A stretch of DNA of 64,000 bases from Stenogyne calaminthoides (taxonomy: Eukaryota; Streptophyta; Magnoliopsida; Lamiales; Lamiaceae): the NCBI GenBank assembly GCA_037126765.1, contig JBBCBC010000024.1, forward strand, positions 22,293,554 to 22,357,553, read 5' to 3'. The notes below the pieces were generated by a model. The model was not told the origin of the DNA. It did not search any database and saw only the letters and a list, made by a program, of their open reading frames with translations. Made by a program: the position numbers and the translations under genes. Below are positions 33,015 through 44,338 of this stretch, in pieces. Numbering within the stretch: the stretch's first letter is position 1; each line of letters opens with the position of its first letter.

Positions 33015-33956
33015 ATGAATAACTTGTCATTTAGAAGCGTTTTGGAAACGAACAAGTTGGTTGGGCCAAACTTTCTCGACTGGCACCGAAACATTCGTTT
33101 GGTGCTCAGGCAAGAGAAGATTGAGTACGTGTTGGACACGCCAATCCCTGCTACCCCTGAGGCTGGTACTGAAGAGGTTGAAGAGTTCGACGCTGCAGCC
33201 CAAAAGAAGCATCAAGAGGATGCGTCCCAGGCTCAGTGTGTTATGCTACTCGGAATGACTCTCGAGTTGCAAAGGCAGCATGAGAAGATGCTTCCCTTCG
33301 AGATGATTAATCATCTGAAGGATCTCTTTGATTCTGAATCTCGTTCTGAGATTTATGAAGTGATGAGAGATCTATTTAGATGCCGATTGTCCGAGGAAGG
33401 GAAGATTTCTCCTCATGTATTGAAGATGATAGGGCTAATCGAGAAACTTGGTCATCTGGGCATTGAGCTCAAGACCAACGTTGTTGTTTATGCCATTCTT
33501 CAGTCGCTTCTCGATTCATATTCGAGTTTCATAATAAACTTTAATATGAATAAGACGGAATCGACCATCCCCGAGCTGCATAACATGCTCAAGACTTTTG
33601 AGTCCTCCACTGCTAAAGAGAAGCCCGTACTCATGGTGAGTGCCTCTACTTCTTCTGGTCCGAAAGGAAAGAAAAAGCGGAGAGGCAAGGCAAAGAAAGG
33701 CTCTAAGCCTAGCTTCCTTAAGCCCAAAGGTGGGATTCAAAAGAAGGATAGGGTGGACAAGGATGTATGCCTCCACTGTAAGCAGAAGGGGCATTGGAAG
33801 AAGGACTGTAAGATTCTAGCAGCTGAAAAGAAGATACAAGGTGTCTCATCCACTGGAACAGGTATGTTTGTTATTGAGATAAACATGTCCACAAATGATA
33901 CTAACTGTTGGGCATTGGATACCGGTTGTGGCTCACACATTTGTACTAATGTGTAG
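33015..33956 (+). pseudogene. Element E gag and start of protease
   Basis: One 313-codon frame from ATG 33015 with SFRSVLETNKLVGPNFLDW (UBN2-like Gag start), a helical capsid region, a Lys-rich linker (KKKRRGKAKKGSK), a perfect CCHC knuckle CLHCKQKGHWKKDC (33768-33809), and the protease motif ALDTGCGSH with DTG at 33918-33926. It ends at TAG 33954-33956 where C and G have an AAG (Lys) codon, so the stop is a substitution inside the protease, not a natural Gag end. The sequence around 33015 fits the plant start context reasonably well (A at -3). Confidence 0.9.
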
Positions 33957-35189
33957 GGTCTCAAGCATAGCAGAGCAGTTAGGCCGGGTGAAGTCGCCCT
34001 ACACGTTGGAAATAGAGCAAGAGTTGCTGTTGAACGTGTTGGTGTTTATGTTTTAGACTTACCTTCTGGTTTTAGACTTGAACTGAATAATTGTTATTTT
34101 TTCCTTCTATTACCCGCAACATTATTTCTATTCCCATGTTGGATATTGAAGGTTTTTCCTTCCATTTTGCAAATAATAACTGTTATTTTTCGCTTAATGG
34201 CGATGGGTTTGGAAATGCTCCTTTATCTAATGGTTTGTATTTGTTGCATTGTGGACATAACATTCTTAATATACAAAACAAACGACTCAAACTTAGTAAT
34301 CATGAAAACCCGACTTACTTATGGCATTGTAGGCTTGGTCATGCAAATGAGAATAAGATAGCAAGGTTAAGAAAGTTAAACTACTTAACCCCATTCGACT
34401 TTGAGTCTTATGGTAATTGTGAATCCTATCTCAAGGGCAAGATGATCAACAAACCCTTTTCTGGAAAGGGGTTCGTGCCAAAGAAGTTCTAAAGTTGATC
34501 CACAGTGACGTATGTGGACCACTGCCCACTCTAGCTAGGGGTCAATTCAGCTACTTCATTACTTTTACTGACGATTTCTCTAGGTTCGGGTACGTGTATC
34601 TGATGAAACACAAGTCCGAATCGTTTGAGAAGTTCAAGGAGTACAAAGCTGAAATAGAGAAACATCTTGGTAAGAGTATTAAGACTCTTCGATCAGATCG
34701 AGGAGGAGAATATCTTAGCCATGAATTCATTGATTATCTGAAGTTGCATAGATTCCAATCACAGTGGACTCCTCCTGTACACCCCAAATGAATGGAGTGT
34801 CCGAGAGGAGAAACCGAACCCTGCTAGACATGGTGAGGTCCATGATGAGTTTCTCCTCCCTTCCGATATTCTTATGGGGATACGCACTCCAAACCTCAAT
34901 CTACATTCTGAATATGATTCCATCCAAATCATTTGAGCATAAGCCATACGAGTTATGGCATGGCAAGAAGCCAAATTTCGCTCACATTAGAACATGGGGT
35001 TGCCCCACGTTTGTGAAGAAAATGCTCACTGATAAGTTGGAAGCAAAAGGTGAAAAGGGTTATTTTGTGGGATATCCTAAGGAAATTAGAGGATATTATT
35101 TTTATCTACCTCAGAAGCAAACAGTGATTGTTTCAAGGTAGGGTAAATTCCTTGAAGAAGACTACGTCTTCAAGGAACAAAGCCGTAAG
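33957..35189 (+). pseudogene. Element E rest of protease and integrase
   Basis: The same frame continues after the TAG, shifts near 34095 and again near 34470 and 34780. Recognisable parts are the zinc-binding region YLWHCRLGHANE with ESYLKGKM, the core with SDVCGPLPTLARG, FITFTDDFSR and LRSDRGGEY, then ERRNRTL with the catalytic Glu, and C-terminal KGYFVGYPKEIRGYYFYLP. A TAG at 35139-35141 replaces a CAG. So the D,D,E residues are all present but not in one frame. Confidence 0.9.
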
Positions 35190-37182
35190 ATGATAGAACT
35201 TGAAGAAATTCAAGAACCACAACTTAACAAGGAGACTGATGTCTTGTCAAAGCAACATGACAAAGAATCAGTGGGAGCATTCAACAGCTCACATGGTGGA
35301 AGTTTATCACTAAGTGATCCTCTTTCAGCTAGTGGGAGCGTAATTGGAGTTGCATTGCCCGAGAAACAGACTCCAAGTGGGCTGAATGAGAACAGCATAG
35401 TTCAAACTCTCGCCCAAGAGGCATCTGGAAGTGCTCAAGGAGCATCCAAAAGTGTCGCTCTTGAGGCCTCCCCGGTCGATGATGAAATCGCTGCACCACA
35501 AAATTTTCACGATCAGAATGTGCAGCCTGAGCAACAACAACTCCGTAAGTCCACTAGAGTTCGTAATCCACCCACAAGATATTATGGCTTCCTCATAGAG
35601 GAGCATGATGATGGAGATCCCGGATAAGGACGAACCTAGAACTTACATTGAGACAACATTAGATGTTGACTCAAAGAAGTGGCATGAAGCCATGAAATCC
35701 GAGATGGGCTCGATGTACGTCAATCAAGTTTGGGACTTGGTTGAATTGCCGAAAGGGGTTAAACCCATAGGTTGCAAGTGGGTCTTCATACGGAAGACCG
35801 ATGCAAATGGCAAAGTACAAACCTACAAGACTAGGTTGGTGGCGAAAGGTTACAGTCAATGCGAAGGCATTCACTATGACAAAACTTTCTCACCAGTTGC
35901 TAAGATCAAGTCCATTCGAATTTTACTTGCGATATCAGCACATCTAGATTATGAGATTTGGCAGATGGATGTCAAAATGGTTTTCCTCAATGGCAACATT
36001 GATAAGGAAGTGTTTATGACTCAACCTGAAGGTTTCATATCAAAGCCAAAATCTAATCTCGTGTGCAAGCTTAAACGATCCATTTATGGATTGAAACAAG
36101 CTTCTAGGAGTTGGAATATCCGATTTGATGAAGCTGTCAAATCATTTAACTTTGTCAGAAACTCGGAAGATCCGTGCGTCTATCGAAAATATTGTGGGAA
36201 GAATATTGTATTCATAGTTGTGTATGTTGATGACATACTCATTATGGGAAACAATATCCCACTCATGCGGTCCGTGAAAGAATGGCTGTCAAGGACCTTC
36301 ATGATGAAGGACCTTGGAGAAGCCTGCTACATCTTAGGGATCAAGATCCATAGGGATAGATCCAAGAGGATGTTGGGACTGACACAGTCCACCTACGTAG
36401 ACAAGGTGTTGAGGCGGTTTGCGATGGAGAACTCTGAGAGAGGTTCTCTACCGACATGTCATGGGATAAAGTTGTTTAAGAAGGATTGCCCTTCTACAGA
36501 AGCTGACATTAAGCGCATGAAGGATATACCATATGCATCTGTAATTGGATCCATCTTGTACGCCATGACTTGCACTAGGCCAGATGTGGCCTTCGTTGTC
36601 AACACTATTGGTAGATACCAACAGAATCCGGGTGAACCCCACTGGATTGCTGTCAAGAACATTCTTAAGTACCTCAGACGTACTAAAGATTGCTTTCTAG
36701 TCTATGGGGGTCAGTCAGAGCTAGTCGCGATCGGCTATGCTGACATAAGTTTCCAATTCAATTGTGATGATTACAAGTCACAGTCGGGCTATGTCTTCAT
36801 TCTTAATGGTGGGGCGGTTAGTTGGAATAGTTCCAAGCAAGATACTACCGCTGATTCAACAACCGAAGCTGAATACATTGATGCGGCGGAAGCTGCCAAA
36901 GAAGTTGTCTGGATAAAGCAGTTCTTAAATGAACTAGGGGTAGTTCCGAGTGCCAGCAGTACAATAAAGTTGTATTGTGACAATACTGGTGCGGTTGCGC
37001 AAGCTAAGGAACCGAGATCCAATAACAGAAACAAGCATGTACCGAGGCGTTATCACTTGATAAGAGATATAATCGCTAGAGAAGAGATAGAGTTAGAACG
37101 TGTCCCCACGGAGGATAACCTGGCTGATCCTTTCACCAAGGCTTTGAGTGTTCATGTACACACTAGATATTTGATGGTCTAG
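35190..37182 (+). pseudogene. Element E reverse transcriptase and RNase H (one long intact frame from 35605)
   Basis: The integrase-RT linker is open at 35190-35627, then a frameshift leads into 35605-37182, 525 codons without a stop. RT features in order: NQVWDLVELPKG, CKWVF, ARLVAKGYSQ-like (with Thr for Ala), WQMDVKMVFLNG, YGLKQASRSW, and YVDDILIMGN with YVDD at 36223-36234. RNase H: GYADISFQ, STTEAEYID and LYCDNTGA, ending NLADPFTKAL. The branch call (Angela/TAR-like) rests on YVDDILIMGN, LGEACYILGIKIHRDRSKR and PYASVIGSILYAM. The catalytic motifs look complete. Confidence 0.93.
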
Positions 37183-37214
37183 GGGTTAGACATGTAGGTG
37201 ATTGGCTCTAGTTC

Positions 37215-37225
37215 AAGTGGGAGAT
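37215..37225 (+). other. Polypurine tract of element E
   Basis: AAGTGGGAGAT directly upstream of the second LTR. The same tract borders the G LTR (44327-44338, minus). Confidence 0.88.
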
Positions 37226-38817
37226 TGTTAGTGTTAGTGTCCTAGAGACAATCCTTTATAAGGACATAATACTCAGATAATATTCAGTATTGGTTTAATA
37301 TTATTATTTGTTTAATATTAAATGTATGGCGTTACACTCATTAGAATATTATGTTTGATTGTTTGCATTTATTCTTATATGTGTTCCCTTGAGTCACTGC
37401 TGTCATTGAGTGAGTGAGAACTCAGATGACTAAAGCATGATTCTTAAATAGCCTCAATCGAGGATCATCAAGAAAGGGATATTGATGATACAATGGAGAT
37501 TGGTGTGCGATCTGCATCATACCCTTAGAGAGTGTAGTAAGATCTCACTTACTACGAGATACTAGGTATCTCATGATGGATGCACAAATACCTTAGAGGA
37601 TATTGGTATACCAATCCGAGAAACTGTTTGATGTAGTTCCACTATATGTGTCTACGGGTGTCTCGGTTAATGGGAGCGATGCGATACTCCTTTGACTTGA
37701 GGTCAATACGCACGACATGTGTGGAGTGATGAACTTTGACCATGAACAATGCTTGCACCCTTCTATGGGTAGATAAGGCTTGGAATGGGTTCATCACGAA
37801 GTGCATGTGCGTGGTAGTTGAGCCAAGAAAAGGATTCATTCCTCAAAGTGGATTTAGAGAGAATACTCATCTTCTCATCATACTTGGATCTAAGTCATTG
37901 GTCAATGCACGTCAACTTAGACTTTGTGACTAAGTGTGACACTAATGATCAATTAGTGATTTGAGATAAATTGATTAAGTCATTTGAATAGACATTTCAT
38001 TATGTTCAAGACTAATCGAGTATTCGTGAATGAAAGGAGGAAATCGCAATTGTCCACGTTTCAGTTACAGGTAGTTGCATATTTCTCGCAACGTACCTCA
38101 TATATTGAGAATGTCTGATTTATTGACTAGAGTTCAATTAAGACCGTTAGTTTGACTAATCGCTCGGTATATGAGGGTCTATGGGTCACACAACAAGTAG
38201 TTCCCTTTATGGATTATAGTTGGTTGATTAAATGTTAAATTGGATTTAATATTTAATTTATGGAGAAGTGATTAATAATAGATTAATTTGGAATTAATTA
38301 TTATTAATATTCAATATTTAATTAAATTGGATTTAATTAAATAAGAATTCCCAATAATTATATTTGGAATATAATTGTAGGATATAATGTATATGGAAAT
38401 AAATCGTAGAGATTTTCATATAAGGCATTTAAATCCGTAGAGATTTATATTTAGGGAATTAATTTAATTCAAGATTAGGGATTTTATTTCCCTAATTGGG
38501 CTAGCTTGGGAAATAAGTTAAAGCCTCCCTATATATACAAGCTATTGGGATTCACAAACAGTATCACTTCATATTTTCTCCATAAGATCTAGAGTTTGGA
38601 TTTTCCTAGCAAATCTGTCTCGGGATTCAACGTTGGCAATTCCGTGCAAGTCCGTAATATGAGATTACATGGATACCGTAGTAGAGAAATATGCACTCGA
38701 GTCACTGTAAGATTTCTCGTCATGTTTATTGTAATCTGTATGCAATTAATTGTTCGTTGTTGGTGAACTTAATTTCCGCTTGCCCATGTGATTACATGTT
38801 TTAAGTGCCTTCCAACA
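37226..38817 (+). repeat. Middle (original 3') LTR of composite E (LTR3)
   Basis: 1592 bp homologous to 29527-31136; lacks CTAAAT just before the final TCCAACA. It is followed directly by another primer-binding site, which shows that it also serves as the 5' LTR of a second, truncated unit. TATA-like box at 38530-38537. Confidence 0.93.
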
Positions 38818-38818
38818 G

Positions 38819-38830
38819 TGGTATCAGAGC
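38819..38830 (+). other. Second primer-binding site in composite E
   Basis: TGGTATCAGAGC, one base after the middle LTR, the clearest mark of the tandem arrangement. Confidence 0.92.
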
Positions 38831-39852
38831 TCCAGTTTCTTGTTTAATTGCATTAAAATTGATTTTAATTAAAAAAAATTAAAATTGGTTGGGGCACGGT
38901 ATTATATATGCACCCCCTTTTGGTTTCTTTATTGCGCTCGATTATTTGTTTGCTTCATCCTCACCGATTCCTAGGGCTTCCCCTCGATGGGGATTCGCCG
39001 CCCACCTCACCTGCGATTCAGGCCGTTCTCAACCGAGCGGCGCTTCGCCACAAGTTCTTTGAAAAGTCGGTGCTGAAACCTTACCGTGCCTCGCGTCGCC
39101 TTGTGATAACCCATTGTCCGACTCACGCCTCCACCATCGTCTCCGATGCGACCCGTCTTCGAGACGAATGCCTCCACCTCGATTCTTGGTGGTTCGCCAT
39201 CGATTCTCTCCGATTTCGACTCTCACTACTTGCTATCACTTGGGACTTGTCCTGTGTGCCCGTCTCGACGCGATTCAAGGCGACGCATCGCCGGATTCGG
39301 GAAGAGTCAGTGGCGACACGCCGCCATCTCGATTTCCCTGTCCCGTCGTTTTGCGATCTGGTTTTGAACCAGATATCGCTAGAGGGGGTGCGGCTCCGTG
39401 CGACCCCCTTCCACCGCCTTGTTGTCGATGATGAGCTGCCCGCACGCTGGGCGTGACTTCGATGGCTCGCGTAGGCTCGATGGTGCGCCTCACCATGTCG
39501 CTAATGGCCGATTTTGTCGAACCGGTTGCCCTGTTTTCTTTGAATGACGAATCTGATTTTTTGGGTTCCTATTTCAAGAATATTGAGTAATTTAATTAAT
39601 TAAGATGAAATTGGATTCTGTAATTTTTTGGTCGAATTGGGTGTTTGGAAATTTTGGATTGGATTCGATTTGGGAGGGTGATGATGTAGGAGGGTTGTCT
39701 TGTAAATTTGATTTGAGACGGGCCCTCCCATGCAAAATTTGGAATTTGCACATGAGCCTCCGAAAACAAATGAAATTAAAACTTAATGTTTTAGAATTTT
39801 ATTTGATTTAATTCTGAAATTGAAATTGGTTGGACCAATAAATAATTAATTG
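38831..39852 (+). other. Partial second leader of composite E
   Basis: Homologous to 31150-32150 of the first leader, including the GC-rich segment, here with an open frame of 182 codons (38908-39456). It ends at AATTAATTGG, where the sequence jumps into LTR3 near its 3' end, so about 5 kb of internal sequence and most of an LTR are deleted. Confidence 0.88.
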
Positions 39853-40053
39853 GGGATTCAACGCTGGCAATTCCGTGCAAGTTCGTAATTGGGGATTATG
39901 TGGATACCATAGTAGAGAAATCTGCACTCGAGTCACTGTAAGATTTCTCATCATATTTATTGTAATCTGTATGCAATTAACTGTTTGTTGTTGGTGAACT
40001 TAATTTCCACTGCGCATGTGATTACGTGTTTTACGTGCCTCTAAATTCCAACA
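39853..40053 (+). repeat. 3'-terminal fragment of a third LTR3 copy in composite E
   Basis: Matches the last 200 bp of LTR3 (GGATTCAACGCTGGCAATTC to TTCCAACA) and is followed by the GAACC duplication, so it is the true outer end of the inserted unit. Confidence 0.92.
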
Positions 40054-40058
40054 GAACC
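40054..40058. repeat. Target-site duplication of composite element E, right copy (GAACC)
   Basis: Second GAACC copy, continuous with CAATCCAAGCC of the C 5' LTR. Confidence 0.95.
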
Positions 40059-40617
40059 CAATCCAAGCCATATCTACCCATAGACGGGTGCAAGCGCCAG
40101 TCATGGTCAAAGTTCATCACTCCACACATGTCGTGCGTATTGACCTCAAGTCAAAGGAGTATCGCATCGCTCCCACTAACCGAGACACCCGTAGACACAT
40201 ATAGTGGAAATACATCAAATGGTTTCTCGGACGATTATATCAATACCCTCTAAGGTATTTGTGCATCCATCATGAGATACCTAGTATATCGTAGTAAGTG
40301 AGATCTTACTACACTCTCTAAGAGTATGATGCAGATCGTACACCAATCTCCATTGCATCATCAATATCCCATTCTTGATGATCCTTGATCGGGGCTATTT
40401 GAGAATCATGCTTAAGTCATCTGAGTTCTCACAACCTCAATGACAACAATGACTCATGGGAACACTTGTATGAATAAATGCAAACAATCAAACATAATAT
40501 TCAAACAAGTGTATTGTCATATATTAATATTAAGTGAACTATAATATTAAATCAAACTGAATATCATCGAGTATTATGTCCTTACAATAGATTGTCTCTA
40601 GGACACTAACACTAACA
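40059..40617 (-). repeat. 5' LTR of element C (LTR3), outer part
   Basis: Continues the LTR interrupted at 29526 and ends CTAACACTAACA, the reversed LTR3 5' terminus. Confidence 0.9.
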
Positions 40618-40931
40618 AGATCTTACTACACTCTCTAAGAGTATGATGCAGATCGCACACCAATCTCAATTGCATCATCAATATCACATTCTTGATGATC
40701 CTTGATCGTTGCTATTTGAGAATAATGCTTAAGTTATCTGAGTTCTCACAATCTCAATGACAACAATGATTCATGGGAACACAAATAAGAATAAATGCAG
40801 ACAATCAAACATAATATTCAAACAAGTGTATTGACATACATTAATATTAACTAAATAATATTAAATCAAACTGAATATTATCTAGTATTATGTCCTTACA
40901 AAAGATTGTCTCTAGGACACTAACACTAACA
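40618..40931 (-). repeat. Remnant of an older LTR3 copy flanking element C
   Basis: 314 bp homologous to the 5'-terminal part of LTR3 (reversed), starting inside the LTR at AGATCTTACTAC and ending at the same CTAACACTAACA terminus as the LTR just before it. The simplest reading is that element C inserted in this LTR, with AGATC (40618-40622) as its right target-site copy and the other part beyond the left edge. Confidence 0.7.
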
Positions 40932-41354
40932 ATCCAAAATATTAAAATATATATATATATGATGATTAAGAAAAAAAATAAACTTTCTTATGTTGCACTG
41001 TCACATCGTCAGCCACGTAGGCGGTGGGCACAATTATAATGCCCACTGGTAGGCTCTATATCATTCCCGGTTATTATAGATTAATATCTTAAAAACTTTC
41101 GACATTGTTTCCCTTCTGAGCTGGAAAAGTTAAAAATTCCTCCATAAAAATAATGAAAGTCAATATGTTCAATATTTATTAATGAAATGAGATGCTTTGA
41201 AAGTTTTTCGTAAGTGTAATATTATTTTATCTTGAAATAACTATCAAGTGAAACTTGTTCATTGTGAAATTGATTTTTAAAACTAAATCTTATGTTTCCT
41301 AAACAACATTACTTATTTTTACTAAACAATATTTCTTATTTTTCACTAAACAAT
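40932..41354. other. Unassigned AT-rich DNA, probably the host sequence around the nests
   Basis: No LTR-element homology within the window and no supported ORF. Contains a TA microsatellite (about 40951-40964), an inverted repeat GTGGGCA...TGCCCAC (41024-41046), and the start of a 24-bp tandem repeat (41300 on). Confidence 0.5.
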
Positions 41355-41359
41355 ATTCC
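41300..41359. repeat. Three 23-24 bp tandem repeats (TAAACAATATT-CTTATTTTTCAC type)
   Basis: Units at 41300-41322, 41323-41346 and a truncated one from 41347 running into the MITE terminus. Confidence 0.8.
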
Positions 41360-41579
41360 CTCCGTCCCGGTGTATTTGTCTCACTTCTTTTGGTTGAATT
41401 GTTTAAGGAATAATATTAAAATAATAGATAGTGGGTCTTTATAGTATTTAATGGATGAAAAGTGAAGGTATTTGAGGTAGTTGAAATGAAAAGTGAGGGG
41501 AATAATATTAAAATAATAGTTAGTGGAGTGTTACTTTTTTATTTTATGGACTGAGACAAATATAGTGGGACGTCCATTA
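41355..41579. mobile_element. Stowaway-like MITE (Tc1/mariner type), 3' end damaged
   Basis: The left end ATTCCCTCCGTCCC...TATTTGTCTCACTTC matches the well-known Stowaway terminus. The right end GAGACAAATATAGTGGGACG is its imperfect inverted copy, lacking the outermost bases where LTR3 DNA begins. About 225 bp, non-coding. An internal unit AATAATATTAAAATAATAG occurs twice (about 41409 and 41501). Mobilised in trans by a transposase if at all. Confidence 0.75.
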
Positions 41580-42721
41580 TATTGGAATTTAGAGGCACGT
41601 AAACACGTAATACATGCGTAGCGGAAATAAACAATTCACCAACAACGAACAATTAATTGCTTAATTAAATATGAGTAAACGTAAACAGGATGTTTACAGC
41701 AATTCGTACACGGATTCCTCAACTATGGTATCTACGTAACAGTCGTTTACTAACTCGCACAGATCTGTCAGCGTTGAATCCCCGAAATGAATTTGCTAGG
41801 AAAATTCTAACTTAGAGATTTTATGGAGAAAATATGAAGTCTTATATTATGAATTCCCAAGAGCTCATATATATAGGGGAGACCCAGCTTAACTCTTAAA
41901 GCTAACCTGATTAGGAAATAAAATCCCTAATCTTGTAAATTAAATCCATAGATTTGATTTCCCTGTACTAAAATCTCCACCGATTTGATTTCCATGTATA
42001 TCAAATCTCTACGGATTTGATTCCATATATATCAAATCCCATAATAATATTCCATATATTATTATTGGGAATCCTATTTAATTAAATCTAATTTAATTAA
42101 ATAATAATAATAATTAATTCTAAATATAATTATTATTATATTCTCCATAAATTAAATATTAATATCCAATATAATATTTAATCAACCAACTATAATTGGT
42201 AAACAACCATTAGTTGTTGTGTGACTCATAGGCCCTCATATATCGAGTGATTAGTCAAACTAACAGACTTAATTGAACCCTAGATAATAAATCAGACATT
42301 CTCAATATATGAGGTACGTTGCAAGAAACGTGCAACTACCTATAACTGAAATATGGGCTATTAAGATATCTTTCTTTAATTCACGAATACTCGATTAGTC
42401 TTGAATATGATGAAGTGTCTATTCAAATAACTTAATCATATTATCTCTAGTCTCTAATTGATCACTTATGTCACACTTGGCCACAAAGTCCAAGTTGGCG
42501 TGCATCGACCGATGTCTTTGATCCAATTATGATGAGAAGATGAGTATTCTCTCTAAATCCACATTGAGGAATGAATCTTATTCTTAGCTCAACTACCACG
42601 CACATGCATTTTGTAATGAACTCAATCCAAGCCATATCTACCCATGGAAAGGTGCAAGTGTCGGTCACGGTCAAAGTTCATTACTCCACACATGTCGTGC
42701 GTATTGACCTCAAGTCAAAGG
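41580..42721 (-). repeat. LTR3 copy interrupted by element G
   Basis: Reversed LTR3 starting TATTGGAATTTAGAGGC (terminal G changed to A) and running to CAAGTCAAAGG, where the LTR of element G begins. The remainder would lie beyond the far end of G, off the window. AAAGG (42717-42721) is the expected target-site copy. Confidence 0.85.
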
Positions 42722-44326
42722 TGTTGGAATTTAGAGGCACGTAAACACATAATACATGTGCAGCGAAAATAAACAGTTCACCAACAACGAACAATTAATT
42801 GCATAAATAATTACAATAATCATAACAAGAAATCTTATAGTAACTCGAGAGTAGATTTCTCAACTACGGTATCCACGTAATCCCAAATCACGGACTTGCA
42901 CGGATTTGCCAGCGTTGAATCCCGAGATGAATTTGCTAGGAAAATTCTAACTCTAGATCTTATGGAGAGAATAATGAATTAACGTTTTTTTTGTGAATTC
43001 TCAAGAGCTCATATATATATGGAAGGCACAACTTAAATCTTAAGCTAACCTGATTAGGAAATAAAATCTCTAATCTTATAAAATAAATCTCTTAGATTTA
43101 GTTCTCATATATAAAATCTCTACGGATTTAATTCACATGTATATCAAATCTCTACGGATTTGATTCCATATATATTAAATTCTATAATAATATTCCATAT
43201 ATTATTATTGGGAATCCTATTTAATTAAACCCAATTTAATTAAACATTAATAATAATTAATTCCAAATTAATCTATTATTAATTAATTCTCCATAAATTA
43301 AATATTAAATTCAATTTAACATTTAATCAACCAACTATAATCTGTAAAAGGGAACTACTTGTTGTGTGACCCATAAGCCCTCATATATCGAGTGATTAGT
43401 CAAACTAACGGTCTTATTGAACCCTAGACAATAAATTAGACATTCTCAATATATGAGGTACGTTGCGAGAAACGTGCAACTACCTATAACTGAAATATAG
43501 GTTATTACGATTTCCTCCTTTATTCGCGAATACTCGATTAAGTCTTGAACATGATGAAGTGTCTATTCAAATAACGTAATCATATTATTTCTAATCACTA
43601 ATTGATCATGTATGTCACACTTAGCCACAAAGTCTATGTTGACGTGCATAGGCCGATGACTTAGATCCAATTATGATGAGAAGACGAGTATTCTCTCTAA
43701 ATCCACATTGAGGAATGAATCCTTTTCTTGGCTCAACTACCACGCATATGCATTTCGTGATGAACCCAATCCAAGTCATATCTACTCATGGAAGGGTTCA
43801 AGCGTCGGTCATGGTCAAAGTTCATCACTCCACACATGTCGTGCGTATTGACCTCAATTCAAAGGAGTATCGCATTACTCCCACTAACCAAGACACCCGT
43901 AAACACATATTGTGGACTTACATCAAACGGTTTTTCGGATGGGTATACCAATACCCTTTAAGGTATTTGTGCATCCATCATGAGATATCTAGTATCTCAT
44001 AGTAAGTGAGATCTTACTACACTCTCTAAGAGTATGATGGAGATCGCACGTCAATCTCCATTGCATCAACAATATATCATTCTTGATGATCCTTGATCGA
44101 GGCCATTTGAGAATCATGCTTAAGTCATCTGAGTTCTCACAACCTCAATAACAGCAATGACTTATGGGAACCCTTGCATGAATAAATGCAAACAATCAAA
44201 CATAATATTCTAATAAGTGTAATGTCATTCATTTAATATTAAATAAACTATAATATTAAATCAAACTGAATATCATCTAGTATTATGTCCTTACAATAGA
44301 TTATCTCTAGGACACTAACACTAACA
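42722..44326 (-). repeat. 3' LTR of element G (LTR3)
   Basis: 1605 bp with intact ends (plus reading TGTTGGAATTT...CTAACA). It is inserted in another LTR3 copy. Confidence 0.93.
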
Positions 44327-44338
44327 ATCTCCCACTTG
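44327..44338 (-). other. Polypurine tract of element G
   Basis: CAAGTGGGAGAT on the minus strand next to the LTR, the same tract as in E. Confidence 0.85.

Larger units (their letters stand above)
29527..40053 (+). mobile_element. Element E: three-LTR composite of an Angela/TAR-like copia retrotransposon (LTR3 family)
   Basis: Order: LTR (29527-31136), PBS and leader, gag-pol (33015-37182), LTR (37226-38817), a second PBS and partial leader (38819-39852), and a 3'-terminal LTR fragment (39853-40053), all bounded by one GAACC duplication. This is a tandem LTR-internal-LTR-internal-LTR array with the second internal region and most of the third LTR deleted. It is inserted in the 5' LTR of element C, a member of its own family. 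The gag-pol has two to three stops and about three frameshifts, but RT/RNase H is one intact 1.6 kb frame. Confidence 0.93.
24341..40617 (-). mobile_element. Element C: Angela/TAR-like Ty1/copia retrotransposon, LTR3 family, split by three insertions
   Basis: Minus-strand element whose 5' LTR is 40617-40059 plus 29526-28634 (split by composite E). Then come a strongly shortened leader, gag (28509-27866, split by a solo LTR2), protease, integrase and the start of RT (to 24346), where element B is inserted; the rest is beyond the left edge. Protein order and sequence match element E. The PBS and about 1.75 kb of leader are missing: the LTR end joins the leader at a shared CAC. C itself appears to be inserted in an older LTR3 copy whose remnant is 40618-40931. 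All ORFs are degenerate. Confidence 0.85.

Noticed and set aside
41024..41046. GTGGGCA...TGCCCAC inverted repeat as a transcription terminator
   Set aside because: Rho-independent terminators are not a plant nuclear feature; no gene precedes it.
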